DNA from: Methylomonas sp.
GTDB lineage: Bacteria > Pseudomonadota > Gammaproteobacteria > Methylococcales > Methylomonadaceae
Assembly: GCA_026988195.1 (NCBI GenBank)
Contig: JALSLS010000316.1
Location: 1-12,883, forward strand
DNA length: 12,883 nt
Direction of reading: 5' to 3'
The translations under genes were made by a program, and so were the position numbers. Under the pieces are notes generated by a model. The model saw nothing but the letters and a program-made list of their open reading frames with translations. It had not been told where the DNA came from and searched no databases. Of this stretch, positions 1-7,230 are shown in pieces; within the stretch, counting starts at the first letter, position 1; each line of letters begins with the position of its first letter.

Positions 1-775
1 TCGGCTTGCTTAAAATATCATTAGCTGTAGGGAGCTTTAGTTCAGTCCAACGCTGCCCATCCGTATATGAGTATACAGGGCCTCTCCAATAGCGATTTTT
101 GCGTGCGGGTAATTTACCTGAAAACTTGACTCTAAAAACCAGCTCATCAGACATCCCCAATTGACTAATCGCCCCAGGCTCTAGGCTATCACTTAGCCCA
201 GTTTTTGCTGAGTTCTGTTGTCCAAACATCATCCAGTGTGGCGCTTCAACTCTTGGAAACAAAATAAATAAAATAATGCTAATAGGCAGTGCCTGTAAAA
301 CGATCACCGTAGCTGTTTTTAAGGCTGGAAATGTTTCTGGTTTTTGGCTATTAATTGAAATTAAAGTTGCTAGCAAAACGCAAGTGACAATTAAAATATA
401 AACTGCCATTAAAATGCTTTGTTGAAATAAAAATTGGGAGACCGCAACAATAAAGGCAAGGTAAGTGACCAGATACAGATCCCGTTCCTTATTAATTTCT
501 AATAACTTAAGACCTAATGCAGTAATAAATATACTGGTTCCAGCATCTCGCCCAAAAATACCTTGGTGTTGTTGATAAAGTAAAATAATAGCGGCAAAAG
601 TCACTACAAAAAGTGTAGCTCCATTGGGTAGGTACTTTTTATTCCAGATGCAAATAAATCGCCAAACTAATAACGTATTAAATACAAAAAATATGGGTAA
701 AGGAATATGGTTTATATGTGGCAGGGTAATTAAACCTATTGAAACCAATAAGAATATAAGGACTCGTGGGTTAAT
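1..775 (-). CDS. TgpA-like transglutaminase membrane protein (DUF3488 domain), 3' part outside window
   Basis: Reading the minus strand from 775 to 1 gives about 258 open residues with no stop, running off the left edge. The protein begins with several hydrophobic segments (VLIFLLVSIGLITLP, then about four more), as in the DUF3488 N-terminal membrane domain of TgpA-family proteins. Family-like stretches include GRDAGTSIFITALGLKLLE, LFPRVEAPHW and YWRGPVYSYTDGQRW. The periplasmic transglutaminase core that would carry the Cys-His-Asp triad is not in the window. TgpA-type genes normally follow MoxR and DUF58 genes; both are present upstream here but separated by three signalling genes. The start is abnormal: no ATG or GTG lies in frame after the TGA at 788-790. 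A good Shine-Dalgarno (AAAGGAG) sits six bases before an ATT at 773-775, chosen here; TTG at 746-748 is an alternative without a ribosome site. The family call is confident, the start is not. Confidence 0.8.
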   Translation of the reverse strand, partial: MNPRVLIFLLVSIGLITLPHINHIPLPIFFVFNTLLVWRFICIWNKKYLPNGATLFVVTFAAIILLYQQHQGIFGRDAGTSIFITALGLKLLEINKERDLYLVTYLAFIVAVSQFLFQQSILMAVYILIVTCVLLATLISINSQKPETFPALKTATVIVLQALPISIILFILFPRVEAPHWMMFGQQNSAKTGLSDSLEPGAISQLGMSDELVFRVKFSGKLPARKNRYWRGPVYSYTDGQRWTELKLPTANDILSKP

Positions 776-787
776 AACTAACTCCTT

Positions 788-823
788 TCACTTTTCTAAA
801 TCAGACTGGAAAATATTTGTCAT
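788..823 (-). other. 11-codon leader ORF in frame with and just ahead of the TgpA-like gene
   Basis: An ATG at 821-823 opens MTNIFQSDLEK and ends at TGA (788-790). It is in the same frame as the TgpA-like reading frame, which continues immediately after the stop. The Shine-Dalgarno AAAGGAG begins right behind the stop. It could be the true N-terminus broken by a nonsense change, a coupling leader peptide, or chance. Confidence 0.35.
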
Positions 824-845
824 CTCGCAATAACCCCCACGCAGA

Positions 846-970
846 GCATCACTGCCATTAAGGTAAACAGGTAGGATGTGCTGAGGGACGAAGCGCATCA
901 TTTACAACTGATGCGCTTCCTGTCGTCAGCACATCCTACAAAAAATTGCTTAACTTAATGGCTGTGATGC
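846..970. repeat. Nested palindromic (REP/MITE-like) element
   Basis: The inner inverted repeat has arms at 871-900 and 909-939, both ending in GTAGGATGTGCTGA read inward, with GATGCGCTTC next to a short loop. Outside it a second inverted repeat pairs 846-862 (GCATCACTGCCATTAAG) with 954-970 (CTTAATGGCTGTGATGC) with one mismatch. Beyond the right side the sequence GCAGAGCATGGGAAC resembles another widespread intergenic palindrome family. The structure looks like one palindromic element sitting inside another, between the GGDEF-EAL gene and the TgpA-like gene. It could act as a terminator or attenuator for transcripts crossing it, but I see no T-run typical of a Rho-independent terminator. Confidence 0.8.
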
Positions 971-1058
971 AGAGCATGGGAACTATTTTTTTGGTTTAGT
1001 AGGAGTCAATGGGTAAAAAAAATTTAAAAACGGGAAGATCGAGTAATAGATACCCAAT

Positions 1059-3203
1059 TTAGGTTATTGGAAAAACTTCATCAAAAGCAGTGGGTTTATG
1101 AATACCGTATCCTTGCGCATAATTCACCCCAATATCCATTAAAATACTCATGATCTCATCATTTTCAACAAACTCAGCTATCGTTTTTAAGCTCATAACT
1201 TGGCCGATCTGGTTGATTGATTCTACAAAAGCTTTATCAATATTATCAACTGCGATATCTTTAACAAATAAACCATCAATCTTTAAATAATCAATCGGTA
1301 ATTGTTTTAAATAAGCAAACGATGAAAGTCCACTCCCAAAATCATCTAAAGCAATTTTACAGCCCTTTTCTCGTAAACTTGATAAAAACGTGGTTGCCTG
1401 TTTTAAATTTGCAATGGCTGCTGTTTCAGTAACCTCAAAACAAAAGTTTTCTGCTGGAAAATCAGACTCATCGATTAAACAACTAATTCTCTCAAGTAAA
1501 TCGTCATTAGCCATTGAAGTGCCCGATAAGTTGATTGATAGAATTAAATTTTTAGGGTACCTATTTGCCGACCTAAGTGCCTCTAGTTTTTTAAAAACAT
1601 TTTCAACAACCCATGTATCGACACTACCAATTAAATTAAACCGTTCTGCTGCCGGTAAAAAAGCACCTGGAGGAATAATTTCACCCTCATCACCCACCAT
1701 TCGGATTAATATTTCATAATGTTCAGATTCTTCATCAGCGCATTCAACACACTGTATACGCTGTAAAAATAGCTCGAAACAATCATTGTCTAATGCTGCC
1801 TGCAAGCGTGAAACCCACTGCATTTCTTGCTGATGTGTTGATGAGCCTGATGCCTCTGTTTCATGAAAACAAACCCTATTGCGGCCACTTTCCTTTGCCA
1901 CATAACACGCAGCATCAGCGGCACTCAATACTTCAGATGCTTTCGCTTCTTCCCCTGTTATTTCTGCAATCCCTATACTAACGCCTATTTTAAAAGAGTG
2001 TGTATGCCAACCAAAACGAAAACCCTCTACAGCTTGTCGTAAATTATTAGCTATAGCAAGTGCATTTTCTACACCACAGCTTTCTAATAATACACCAAAC
2101 TCATCCCCTCCTAAGCGTGATAATACATCTGATTTACGTAATTTTTTATCTAAAATTTCCGTAATTTGAATTAATAATTCATCACCTGCATCATGCCCAC
2201 AAGTATCATTAACTACTTTAAATTGGTCTAAATCTAAATATAATAGATGATGTTGTAAATTATCTGACTTTGCTTTAGTCAGCAAGTTATTCATATCTAT
2301 TTCAAATTGCCGACGATTAGCTAATCCAGTTAAAGGGTCGTGTGATGCTTGCCAGTTTAATTCAGCTGATAATGCACGAGATTGTGTCACATCTCTAAAA
2401 ACGAGCACTGTACCCAACATAACACCATCATCATTAATAATGGGTGATACAGAATCATTAATTGAAAACCTCCCTGCAGCACCTACCAGTATATGCTCTT
2501 TTTCATTCTCAATGATTGTCTGAGATTTTAAACATTCAGCAACAGGGCAGGGAATAGGGTTCCTAGTTTTTTCATTAATTAATTTAAAAAAATCACTGAC
2601 TCTTTTATATTGTACTTGCTCTTCAATTACGCCAAGGAGTACTTCTGCCACTGGATTCATAGATAGAACATAGCCCTGCTCATCTGTAGTGATAACCGCA
2701 TCTACAATTGAATTTAAGGTGACTTGAGCACGCTCCTTTTCCTCTGCTAATTTTTCTGAAACTGCTTTCGTTCTTTTTGCCTGCTCAAGCAGTTGTTTCT
2801 CCCTATTAAAACTAGCACTGATGTCTATAATTTGAATCAAACAATATCGTTGCCTATCCTCCATAATAATTGGCTTGATCATGATCTGCTGCTGTAATAA
2901 CTGACCAATTTTATTTTTTAACGGAAAAGGCTTACGGTTTAGTGTGTGTGAAACAGAAGTTGACATACTATGGTTGAGTGCAGAAAAAATACCCCGCTCA
3001 ATACTACTGTTTTCTAAAACAGGAAATATTTCAGTCAGCTTTTTACCTTGAACATGCTTTAAATCAAATCCACTATGTTTATCTAGCCACGGGTTCCAAT
3101 TGACTAAACCATACTCTTTATCTATAACAATCAAGCCACTTTCACTTTCCGAAAAGATATGCTGATAAATAAGTTGTGAATTAGCTAGATTCTGAAGACA
3201 CAT
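1059..3203 (-). CDS. PAS-PAS-GGDEF-EAL cyclic-di-GMP cyclase/phosphodiesterase
   Basis: The 714-residue protein has a PAS domain (about 8-130), a short coiled-coil (about 133-160), a second PAS domain (about 160-275), a GGDEF domain (about 285-445) and an EAL domain (about 460-712). The cyclase motif GGDEF is intact at 365-369, and an RxxD inhibitory site (R356-K-S-D359) lies five residues before it. The EAL signature reads EIL at 497-499. The other expected metal and catalytic residues are present: N558, E590, the DDFGSG pair D620/D621, K641 and D643 in YLKIDG, E677/E680 and Q697. Both activities are therefore plausible. No transmembrane segment or signal peptide is evident, so it is probably cytosolic, sensing through PAS. 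The ATG at 3201-3203 has only a weak AGGT upstream. It lies 87 bases downstream of the CheC gene, suggesting cotranscription with the receiver and CheC. Confidence 0.93.
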   Translation of the reverse strand: MCLQNLANSQLIYQHIFSESESGLIVIDKEYGLVNWNPWLDKHSGFDLKHVQGKKLTEIFPVLENSSIERGIFSALNHSMSTSVSHTLNRKPFPLKNKIGQLLQQQIMIKPIIMEDRQRYCLIQIIDISASFNREKQLLEQAKRTKAVSEKLAEEKERAQVTLNSIVDAVITTDEQGYVLSMNPVAEVLLGVIEEQVQYKRVSDFFKLINEKTRNPIPCPVAECLKSQTIIENEKEHILVGAAGRFSINDSVSPIINDDGVMLGTVLVFRDVTQSRALSAELNWQASHDPLTGLANRRQFEIDMNNLLTKAKSDNLQHHLLYLDLDQFKVVNDTCGHDAGDELLIQITEILDKKLRKSDVLSRLGGDEFGVLLESCGVENALAIANNLRQAVEGFRFGWHTHSFKIGVSIGIAEITGEEAKASEVLSAADAACYVAKESGRNRVCFHETEASGSSTHQQEMQWVSRLQAALDNDCFELFLQRIQCVECADEESEHYEILIRMVGDEGEIIPPGAFLPAAERFNLIGSVDTWVVENVFKKLEALRSANRYPKNLILSINLSGTSMANDDLLERISCLIDESDFPAENFCFEVTETAAIANLKQATTFLSSLREKGCKIALDDFGSGLSSFAYLKQLPIDYLKIDGLFVKDIAVDNIDKAFVESINQIGQVMSLKTIAEFVENDEIMSILMDIGVNYAQGYGIHKPTAFDEVFPIT

Positions 3204-3290
3204 AACATTAAAACCTATTGGTAACTTTCAGCTTGTGAGTAAACCATGCTGATGTAGGAGTGTTTTACTAAAGATGCTAAATAGTCACAC

Positions 3291-3920
3291 CTATTCACCT
3301 AAAAACACTTGGATATTTTGTTTTAATTGCATAACTTCATCAACATCCATTAAAAAAGTGACATAGCCTTGAATATTTTTACTATCAACAGAAAAATCCA
3401 TATTTAATAACAATACAATTGCCTCGGTATTTTGACTTTTTCTTGTATCATCCGTTAGTACTTGTTCAACAGACCCTTGAACAAATTCTGGAATCTCACC
3501 TCGCATCTCCTTGCCAAACATATCAGCCATACTACACAAACAAGAGTTTAGAATCACATTTCCTATTTCTGTCATTGCCTCCTGTTCCATCTCAGTTAGA
3601 TCTTCCAATGTCATATCATCCTGTTGCAAAACAGCACGCACTAATTGAAGACTTTGTTCTTCTGGAAACAACAACATCGCATCGCCACCAAATGCACCTT
3701 GAAAATACTGATGAACCCCACTCACATCTGATTTGGCTTTTTCAGCAATATGTTCTGTCGCTACCAAACGAGTCACAAATTTCACCCCTGGAACACTAAG
3801 CTTAACTTCATCATTAATCATTTCACTAAGTGATGCTGCTGCACTCCCCATTCCTATATTAAGTACTTCAGCAACCGCATCGACATAAAACTCATCGAGA
3901 ATAGGTTTTTCATCCGACAT
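3291..3920 (-). CDS. CheC-family phosphatase (two catalytic motifs)
   Basis: This 209-residue protein matches the CheC/CheX/FliY phosphatase family. Family consensus is [DS]-x3-E-x2-N-x22-P. The first copy is exact: D14, E18, N21, P44. The second is E114, E118, N121, P144, with identical spacing and a conservative Glu at the first position. Two active sites and a length near 205 residues point to CheC rather than single-site CheX. CheC proteins remove phosphate from CheY-like receivers. The gene's ATG overlaps the end of a single-domain receiver gene by 11 bases, so the two are probably translationally coupled and the receiver is the likely substrate. AAGG lies nine bases before the ATG. No CheA, CheD, receptor or flagellar gene is visible nearby, so a role in classical chemotaxis is not supported by context. 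Confidence 0.9.
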   Translation of the reverse strand: MSDEKPILDEFYVDAVAEVLNIGMGSAAASLSEMINDEVKLSVPGVKFVTRLVATEHIAEKAKSDVSGVHQYFQGAFGGDAMLLFPEEQSLQLVRAVLQQDDMTLEDLTEMEQEAMTEIGNVILNSCLCSMADMFGKEMRGEIPEFVQGSVEQVLTDDTRKSQNTEAIVLLLNMDFSVDSKNIQGYVTFLMDVDEVMQLKQNIQVFLGE

Positions 3921-4254
3921 ACTTTAATACCTTAACTTCAGTAATTGGCTTGGGAATAAAATCAACCTTTAACTCTATTGCGAGGTTTTTTATCGCCTCT
4001 TGAATATTGGCAGTAAGAAAAGCAATTTTTGCATCAGGCAGTAAAGGCCTTAAAATTCTTGCGGCTTCTCCACCATCCATTATGGGCATATTAAAATCCA
4101 AAAGAACAATATCAAATTTGTTCTCTTTTGCTATATCAACAGCTTGCTGACCATCTACCGCTTCGCTAATGTTCCAATCAGGGTGAGCTGTATTAATTAT
4201 TTTCTTTAACATCATTCTAGACATTTTACTGTCATCAACAACTAAACACTTCAT
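3910..4254 (-). CDS. Single-domain CheY-like response regulator
   Basis: The 114-residue protein is a stand-alone receiver. Acidic residues D7/D8 follow the first strand (KCLVVDDS). The phospho-acceptor is D53 in IVLLDFNMP, the switch Thr is T81 in AFLTAN, and the conserved Lys is K102 in FIPKPI. There is no output domain, so it probably acts by protein-protein contact. It is slightly shorter than typical CheY (about 120-130 residues), ending within the last helix. A strong Shine-Dalgarno (AGGAAG, six bases before ATG) supports the start. It is the first gene of the signalling block and overlaps the CheC gene. No histidine kinase is visible in the window. Regulated partners might be the downstream GGDEF-EAL protein, by inference from position. 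Confidence 0.92.
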   Translation of the reverse strand: MKCLVVDDSKMSRMMLKKIINTAHPDWNISEAVDGQQAVDIAKENKFDIVLLDFNMPIMDGGEAARILRPLLPDAKIAFLTANIQEAIKNLAIELKVDFIPKPITEVKVLKYVG

Positions 4255-4293
4255 TTGACACTTCCTAAAAACATTAAACTTCTCTATTCATTA

Positions 4294-4321
4294 AAGTTAG
4301 CACAAATTTTTAGTTATTCAA
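4294..4321 (-). promoter_or_regulatory. Possible sigma-70 promoter for the receiver-CheC-GGDEF/EAL block
   Basis: On the minus strand TTGAAT (4316-4321) is followed, 16 bases on, by an extended -10-like TGC-TAACTT (TAACTT at 4294-4299), about 40 bases before the receiver start. The gap from the DUF58 stop to the receiver is 139 bases, long enough for an independent promoter. The match is imperfect and the region is AT-rich, so this is weak. Confidence 0.3.
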
Positions 4322-4393
4322 TAAATCCCTTACATTTATTTCAATAAAAATAACAATAGTATTAATAACTTATAATTCTCATTAAATACTGTT

Positions 4394-5344
4394 TTAAAAT
4401 AAAGCCAGTGCTTCAAGACACCGCTGATAATGAGTCAAGCCATAACTAGGTTTGAATTTAACCCCTACTATTTTAACTCCATATTTCAGGCCCATTTTTT
4501 CAGCATCAATCACCCAACGGCATAATTGGCTTAATCGCTCCTCTACATTATGCCCTGGTGTTTGCTCATAATTGAGCCATAACTCAAATGAATTCTCGCC
4601 ACTGTATTGCTTACTGAATAACCCCTGCCCTTTGGCAAAAGCTTTCCAATGAATCTGCCGAATAGGATCCCCTTGTTGATATTCAGTTATCCCACAAAAA
4701 TCATCACGGCCTTGCTTTGCTTGCCGCTTATTTAGTGGTTGACCCTGCCCACTATCATGTTCAGGAAAGGGAAGCTCAATGCTACTTGGCTTGGGGTAAA
4801 CCAAAGCCTTAGCTGCAAATCTAAGCAGACTCCAAGCACGAAATAAACCGAGCGGATAGGTACTTGAGAGAGTCACTGTTCCCATCTGATGCCAACCTCT
4901 TTTCTGAGTTACAGAATAAAGTACGATCTTTTTCTTTTCATGAGGGTTTAAAAAAAAATCTATCTCTGTCTCTAACTTGGCTTTTAAATTATATCGCTCA
5001 ACATTACTGGGATTATCAATGATTATTTCAAAAGGTACTGCTTCTCCTGCAAAAACAGATAGGCTATGCCCTTGATTAATAATCAGACCTGCTAGTGACT
5101 TAAAGCTATGTAAAATGGTAATAAAAAAAATACTTGCCAGTAAAAAAGCTAATAAATAAGCTAAATTATTGTTATAAACAAAGGCAATTAAGAGTAATAA
5201 AACAATTAAACAAATGAACCCCAAGCCCCGTATTGTTGGCAAAATAAAAATACGTCGATGGTTTAACTTAATACTTTTAGCCGTTTTGTTTTCACCCGAA
5301 ATAAATCGACTCAATTTAAAACGTTGTTTTAAACTTAAATTCAC
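4394..5344 (-). CDS. DUF58-domain membrane-anchored protein
   Basis: The protein has two adjacent hydrophobic segments near the N-terminus (around FICLIVLLLLIAFVY and YLLAFLLASIFFITIL) and a soluble C-terminal part carrying the DUF58 signature DFCGITEYQQGDPIRQIHWK, about residues 215-234. DUF58 proteins accompany MoxR AAA+ ATPases and are thought to bind or be remodelled by them, often in envelope-linked operons. I chose the GTG at 5342-5344 (316 residues). It has AAGG about nine bases upstream and leaves about 30 residues before RRIFILPT, which fits my recollection of the family. A longer frame from TTG at 5390-5392 adds 16 residues (YKSTALFFISLRLAK follows the start) but has no ribosome site. 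The gene follows the MoxR gene closely. The usual third partner, a TgpA-like gene, is displaced about 3.6 kb downstream. Confidence 0.88.
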   Translation of the reverse strand: MNLSLKQRFKLSRFISGENKTAKSIKLNHRRIFILPTIRGLGFICLIVLLLLIAFVYNNNLAYLLAFLLASIFFITILHSFKSLAGLIINQGHSLSVFAGEAVPFEIIIDNPSNVERYNLKAKLETEIDFFLNPHEKKKIVLYSVTQKRGWHQMGTVTLSSTYPLGLFRAWSLLRFAAKALVYPKPSSIELPFPEHDSGQGQPLNKRQAKQGRDDFCGITEYQQGDPIRQIHWKAFAKGQGLFSKQYSGENSFELWLNYEQTPGHNVEERLSQLCRWVIDAEKMGLKYGVKIVGVKFKPSYGLTHYQRCLEALALF

Positions 5345-5402
5345 TTTAGCTAGCCTTAGGGAGATGAAAAAAAGAGCAGTAGATTTGTACAAACCATAAA
5401 AT

Positions 5403-6308
5403 TTAAGAAACAGCGACCTGCTCTAATAAAGGGGCAACAATTGAATTTGAATCACTACTGCCAGAGCGTAATCGATGTCCTGCTACTGCTGGCAGTACTA
5501 TTTGAACATCATCGGGCAAAACAGCTTGCCTACCTTCTATATATGCCCATGCTTTGGCGGCTGCTAATAAAGCTAGGCCTGCTCTTGGTGATAATCCACA
5601 ATGAAAATCAGTTGATTCTCGAGTATAACTTATTAAACCCTGAAGATAATCAAGCACCGCAGAAGATACATATATATCAGATACTTGCTGTTGCATGCCA
5701 GCTAATTGTTCCGCATTAACCTGGGTTGGTAATTCTTCAATTAAAGCAAAACGCTTACCACCCGCTAATAATTCCCGTTCAGATTTTTTTGTTGGATAAC
5801 CCAGTTCAATACGCATTAGAAAACGGTCTAATTGAGACTCTGGTAAAGGAAATGTACCTATTTGATGCGATGGGTTTTGAGTAGCAATAACAAAAAATGG
5901 CTGAGGTAAAGGATAAGTTTTACCTTCTGCTGTTACTTGATGTTCTTCCATTGCTTCTAATAATGCACTTTGAGCTTTTGGAGTTGCCCTGTTAATTTCA
6001 TCTGCCAAAATCATTTGATTGAATATAGGTCCAGGATGAAAAGTAAATTCACTATTGTGTACATTAAATATTGAAGCACCAATAATATCTGCAGGTAAAA
6101 TATCACTGGTAAATTGAATCCGTTGGTAATTTAATCCTAACAACTTTGCTAAAGTGTGTGACAAGGTCGTTTTCCCCACCCCAGGAACATCTTCAATGAG
6201 TAAATGTCCTTTTGCTAAAATACAGCACAAAGCTAATTTTATTTGCTGCTGTTTTCCTAAAATAACTTTATTGGCTGATTCTATTAATGCTTTAAGTTGA
6301 TTATCCAT
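5403..6308 (-). CDS. MoxR-family AAA+ ATPase
   Basis: The 301-residue protein is full length for the family. Walker A is VPGVGKTT (41-48), Walker B is LADEINRA (D103/E104), sensor 1 is in IATQNP (N145), and an arginine in LDRF (R162) lies where the family has its conserved LDRF motif. The C-terminal lid includes SPRAGLALLAAAKAWA and LPDDVQ, which are typical of MoxR proteins. MoxR ATPases are chaperone-like and act with von Willebrand or DUF58 proteins on substrates that vary between operons. Here the next gene is DUF58, and a TgpA-like gene lies further down, suggesting the common MoxR-DUF58-TgpA system of unknown substrate. The ATG at 6306-6308 has no clear Shine-Dalgarno. Confidence 0.95.
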   Translation of the reverse strand: MDNQLKALIESANKVILGKQQQIKLALCCILAKGHLLIEDVPGVGKTTLSHTLAKLLGLNYQRIQFTSDILPADIIGASIFNVHNSEFTFHPGPIFNQMILADEINRATPKAQSALLEAMEEHQVTAEGKTYPLPQPFFVIATQNPSHQIGTFPLPESQLDRFLMRIELGYPTKKSERELLAGGKRFALIEELPTQVNAEQLAGMQQQVSDIYVSSAVLDYLQGLISYTRESTDFHCGLSPRAGLALLAAAKAWAYIEGRQAVLPDDVQIVLPAVAGHRLRSGSSDSNSIVAPLLEQVAVS

Positions 6309-6344
6309 ACTATTTAAAGTTTCTTATGTTTCATCTTAAACTTT

Positions 6345-6350
6345 AGTATA
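6345..6350 (-). promoter_or_regulatory. Candidate -10 box for the MoxR operon
   Basis: TATACT on the minus strand lies about 36 bases before the MoxR ATG. There is no convincing -35 at the right spacing, so this is a tentative site only. Confidence 0.25.
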
Positions 6351-6383
6351 GATTAAATTATCTTTAGAGCACTTCTAATAAAC

Positions 6384-6581
6384 TTGGCTGGGCGGAGTGA
6401 TTTACAGTTATTGTAAATTATACTTCGCGCGGTCACGACTGCGGATTTCTAACCGCTGAGTTTTTGCCAATAGCAAGGTGCTGAAACAGTTGCGTAGCTT
6501 GCTATGCGCCTGTTTCAGCACCTTGCTATTCGCAAAAATCAGCAGCTTATAAATTCCGCATCCATGACCGTGCGAAGTATA
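6384..6581. repeat. Giant imperfect palindrome (MITE-like hairpin element)
   Basis: Arms at 6419-6498 and 6501-6581 are inverted copies of each other over about 80 bases, separated by only two bases. They include an uninterrupted 21-base match (6469-6489 against its partner) and matching ends (TATACTTCGC and GCGAAGTATA). To the left, 6389-6428 forms another hairpin in which GCGGAGT-GATTTACA pairs with TGTAAATTATACTTCGC. The element lies in the gap between the divergently read ends of mazF and the MoxR gene start, with no coding potential. I could not see a target-site duplication. It resembles non-autonomous palindromic mobile elements, but I do not recognise the family. Confidence 0.85.
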
Positions 6582-6608
6582 GGTGTGAAAATACTAAAAA
6601 ACAGCATT

Positions 6609-6917
6609 TTATTCAAACATTTCCAATAATGTGGAGTGCCATAGTTTGATCTCTATTTCTCCCATTTTTTCTAGTAAACGCCTTTTGTCTACTGAACGAA
6701 TTTGATCTAACAATAATCGAGAAGGACGATTATTAAAAACTATTTCAGGCCTACAGCCTAAAGACTGACCTTTGCTTGTTAAAGGTGCAATGATAACCCT
6801 TGGCAAAGCATCATTTAAATCATCAGGTGATACAATCAATGCAGGGCGTGTTTTCTTAATCTCTGTACCAAAAGTAGGATCGAGGTTAACCCAATAAACC
6901 TCCCCACACTTTACCAT
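6609..6917 (-). CDS. mazF: MazF/PemK-family endoribonuclease toxin
   Basis: The 102-residue protein shows MazF-family features: an N-terminal GEVYWVNLDPTFGTEIKKTR strand-loop, RPALIVSPDDLN, a central APLTSK and a C-terminal LLDQIRSVDKRRL. MazF toxins are cytosolic ribonucleases that cut single-stranded mRNA at short motifs and are held inactive by MazE. I start at the ATG 6915-6917, because GAGGA lies six bases upstream. The earlier in-frame ATG at 6921-6923 touches that site. The frame overlaps the end of the antitoxin gene by seven bases, so the pair is probably coupled. Length and motifs look intact, so it is probably functional. Confidence 0.93.
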   Translation of the reverse strand: MVKCGEVYWVNLDPTFGTEIKKTRPALIVSPDDLNDALPRVIIAPLTSKGQSLGCRPEIVFNNRPSRLLLDQIRSVDKRRLLEKMGEIEIKLWHSTLLEMFE

Positions 6918-7153
6918 TGCCATTCCTCAGTTATATCATCGGGTAAAATATCATTCCACACATCATCCTGTACTACTTCTTCATCCTTATAATTATCAAA
7001 CCAACCTGCTCTTGGTTTTTTTAACGCTTCAATAACTAAAGTGTTACCTTCAATTCTTAAATCAACATCATTTTTTAACGAGCAAGCTTCTATAAAACTG
7101 GCTGGAATAATAATCCCTTGGGAATTACCAACTTTTCTTAAATGAGTTTCCAT
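6911..7153 (-). CDS. mazE: MazE-type AbrB-fold antitoxin
   Basis: The 80-residue protein begins METHLRKVGNSQGIIIPASF, the hallmark N-terminal swapped-hairpin AbrB DNA-binding domain of MazE. Its C-terminal third is acidic with several tryptophans (WFDNYKDEEVVQDDVWNDIL ... EEWQW), as expected of the tail that wraps the toxin. MazE binds MazF and normally represses its own promoter together with MazF. The start at ATG 7151-7153 is chosen because GGAGG (7159-7163) lies five bases upstream; two earlier in-frame ATGs lie too close to or ahead of that site. The antitoxin precedes and overlaps the toxin gene, the usual order. Confidence 0.93.
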   Translation of the reverse strand: METHLRKVGNSQGIIIPASFIEACSLKNDVDLRIEGNTLVIEALKKPRAGWFDNYKDEEVVQDDVWNDILPDDITEEWQW

Positions 7154-7186
7154 CATTGCCTCCATTAAAACTAATAAATAATAACA

Positions 7187-7198
7187 ATGTTATAACAT
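7187..7198. promoter_or_regulatory. Perfect 12-bp palindrome, candidate mazEF operator
   Basis: ATGTTATAACAT lies about 35 bases ahead of the mazE start and overlaps -10-like sequence. MazE-type antitoxins autoregulate through palindromes near their promoter, so this is the best operator candidate. No binding evidence can be read from sequence alone. Confidence 0.4.
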
Positions 7199-7230
7199 AG
7201 GTTTTATAAATAAGCTAAATCCCTTATTGA

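Noticed and set aside
624..833. 69-residue plus-strand ORF
   Set aside because: It is antisense to the start of the TgpA-like gene, which has clear membrane-protein family features.
4330..4393. Rho-independent terminator after the DUF58 gene
   Set aside because: Only a weak AT-rich inverted repeat (AGTATT...AATACT) with a long loop and no proper T-run.
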